A stretch of DNA of 11,790 nucleotides, taken from an uncultured Clostridia bacterium. Its GTDB lineage: Bacteria > Bacillota > Clostridia > Oscillospirales > CAG-382. Under the pieces are notes generated by a model. That model had not been told where the DNA came from. It made no database searches and saw only the letters and a list, made by a program, of their open reading frames with translations. A program made the position numbers and the translations under genes. Below, in pieces: positions 11,750-11,790 of the stretch; positions within the stretch are counted from its first letter, which is position 1; each line of letters starts with the position of its first letter. The stretch spans positions 1 through 11,790 of the forward strand of contig CAJOMW010000107.1 of assembly GCA_905235695.1 (NCBI GenBank). Direction: 5' to 3'.

Positions 11750-11769
11750 AAAATCACTTCGTGATTTTT
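11749..11769. terminator. Hairpin with T-tract at the end of the array
   Basis: Perfect 9-bp stem AAAAATCAC / GTGATTTTT with a TTC loop, followed by two more T (seven in a row, 11765-11771) and AATTTA. On the plus strand it has the form of an intrinsic terminator, though no plus-strand gene feeds it; on the minus strand (T-rich arm first after TTAAAA) it is weaker. Confidence 0.6.
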
Positions 11770-11790
11770 TTAATTTAGATTAGTTTACAT

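Noticed and set aside
11597..11790. T-box or histidine attenuator upstream of hisB
   Set aside because: No His-codon leader peptide and no T-box motif; the hairpins belong to the repeat family also found next to unrelated genes.

Overview
The window looks like a chromosomal segment of a Clostridia-type Bacillota, plausibly a gut lineage, but the family cannot be fixed from sequence alone. The reasons are purine-rich Shine-Dalgarno sites (AGGAGG, GGAGG), heavy use of ATA (Ile) and AGA/AGG (Arg) codons, AT-rich intergenic DNA, a B. subtilis-type AsnB, a TmcAL/YlbM protein, a monofunctional HisB and unfused HisI and HisE.

Layout, left to right. Bases 2-961 hold the 3' part of prfB (release factor 2), cut by the window edge. 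A bidirectional hairpin terminator separates it from a convergent gene for a small, single-pass, highly acidic membrane protein (minus strand). A 246-base divergent region with an operator-like inverted repeat follows, then asnB (asparagine synthetase). Next come a repeat-built, gene-free region (3445-3798), tmcAL, an unrecognised 146-aa gene translationally linked to it, and lepA (EF-4), all on the plus strand. From 7276 to 7997 there is no credible gene, only repeats and a dense run of stem-loops. A minus-strand tRNA-Val(UAC) follows. The rest is a compact minus-strand histidine operon in the order hisB-hisH-hisA-hisF-hisI-hisE, with gaps of about 1-29 bases or overlaps. hisG, hisD and hisC are not in the window. 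Bases 11597-11790 are repeat DNA again.

How the genes work together. prfB, tmcAL, lepA and the tRNA are translation functions: termination, wobble-base modification of elongator tRNA-Met, elongation and decoding. The his genes encode a contiguous part of histidine synthesis: HisE and HisI open PR-ATP and PR-AMP, HisA isomerises, HisH/HisF make imidazole-glycerol phosphate, and HisB dehydrates it.

The most notable non-gene signal is a family of intergenic tandem heptamers (TTAGGAG/TGAGGAG, TGGAAAG, TGAATAG variants). It occurs at four loci, always next to a perfect or near-perfect hairpin whose stem contains AAAAATC/GATTTTT (six such hairpins). At three array ends the junction is the same, GGAG-TTRAGGAA followed by the hairpin. 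I see no evidence of a defence system, prophage, CRISPR array or transposase. The repeat/hairpin family, the stem-loop cluster at 7668-7917 and the C33 in the tRNA anticodon loop are the parts that standard annotation does not explain.
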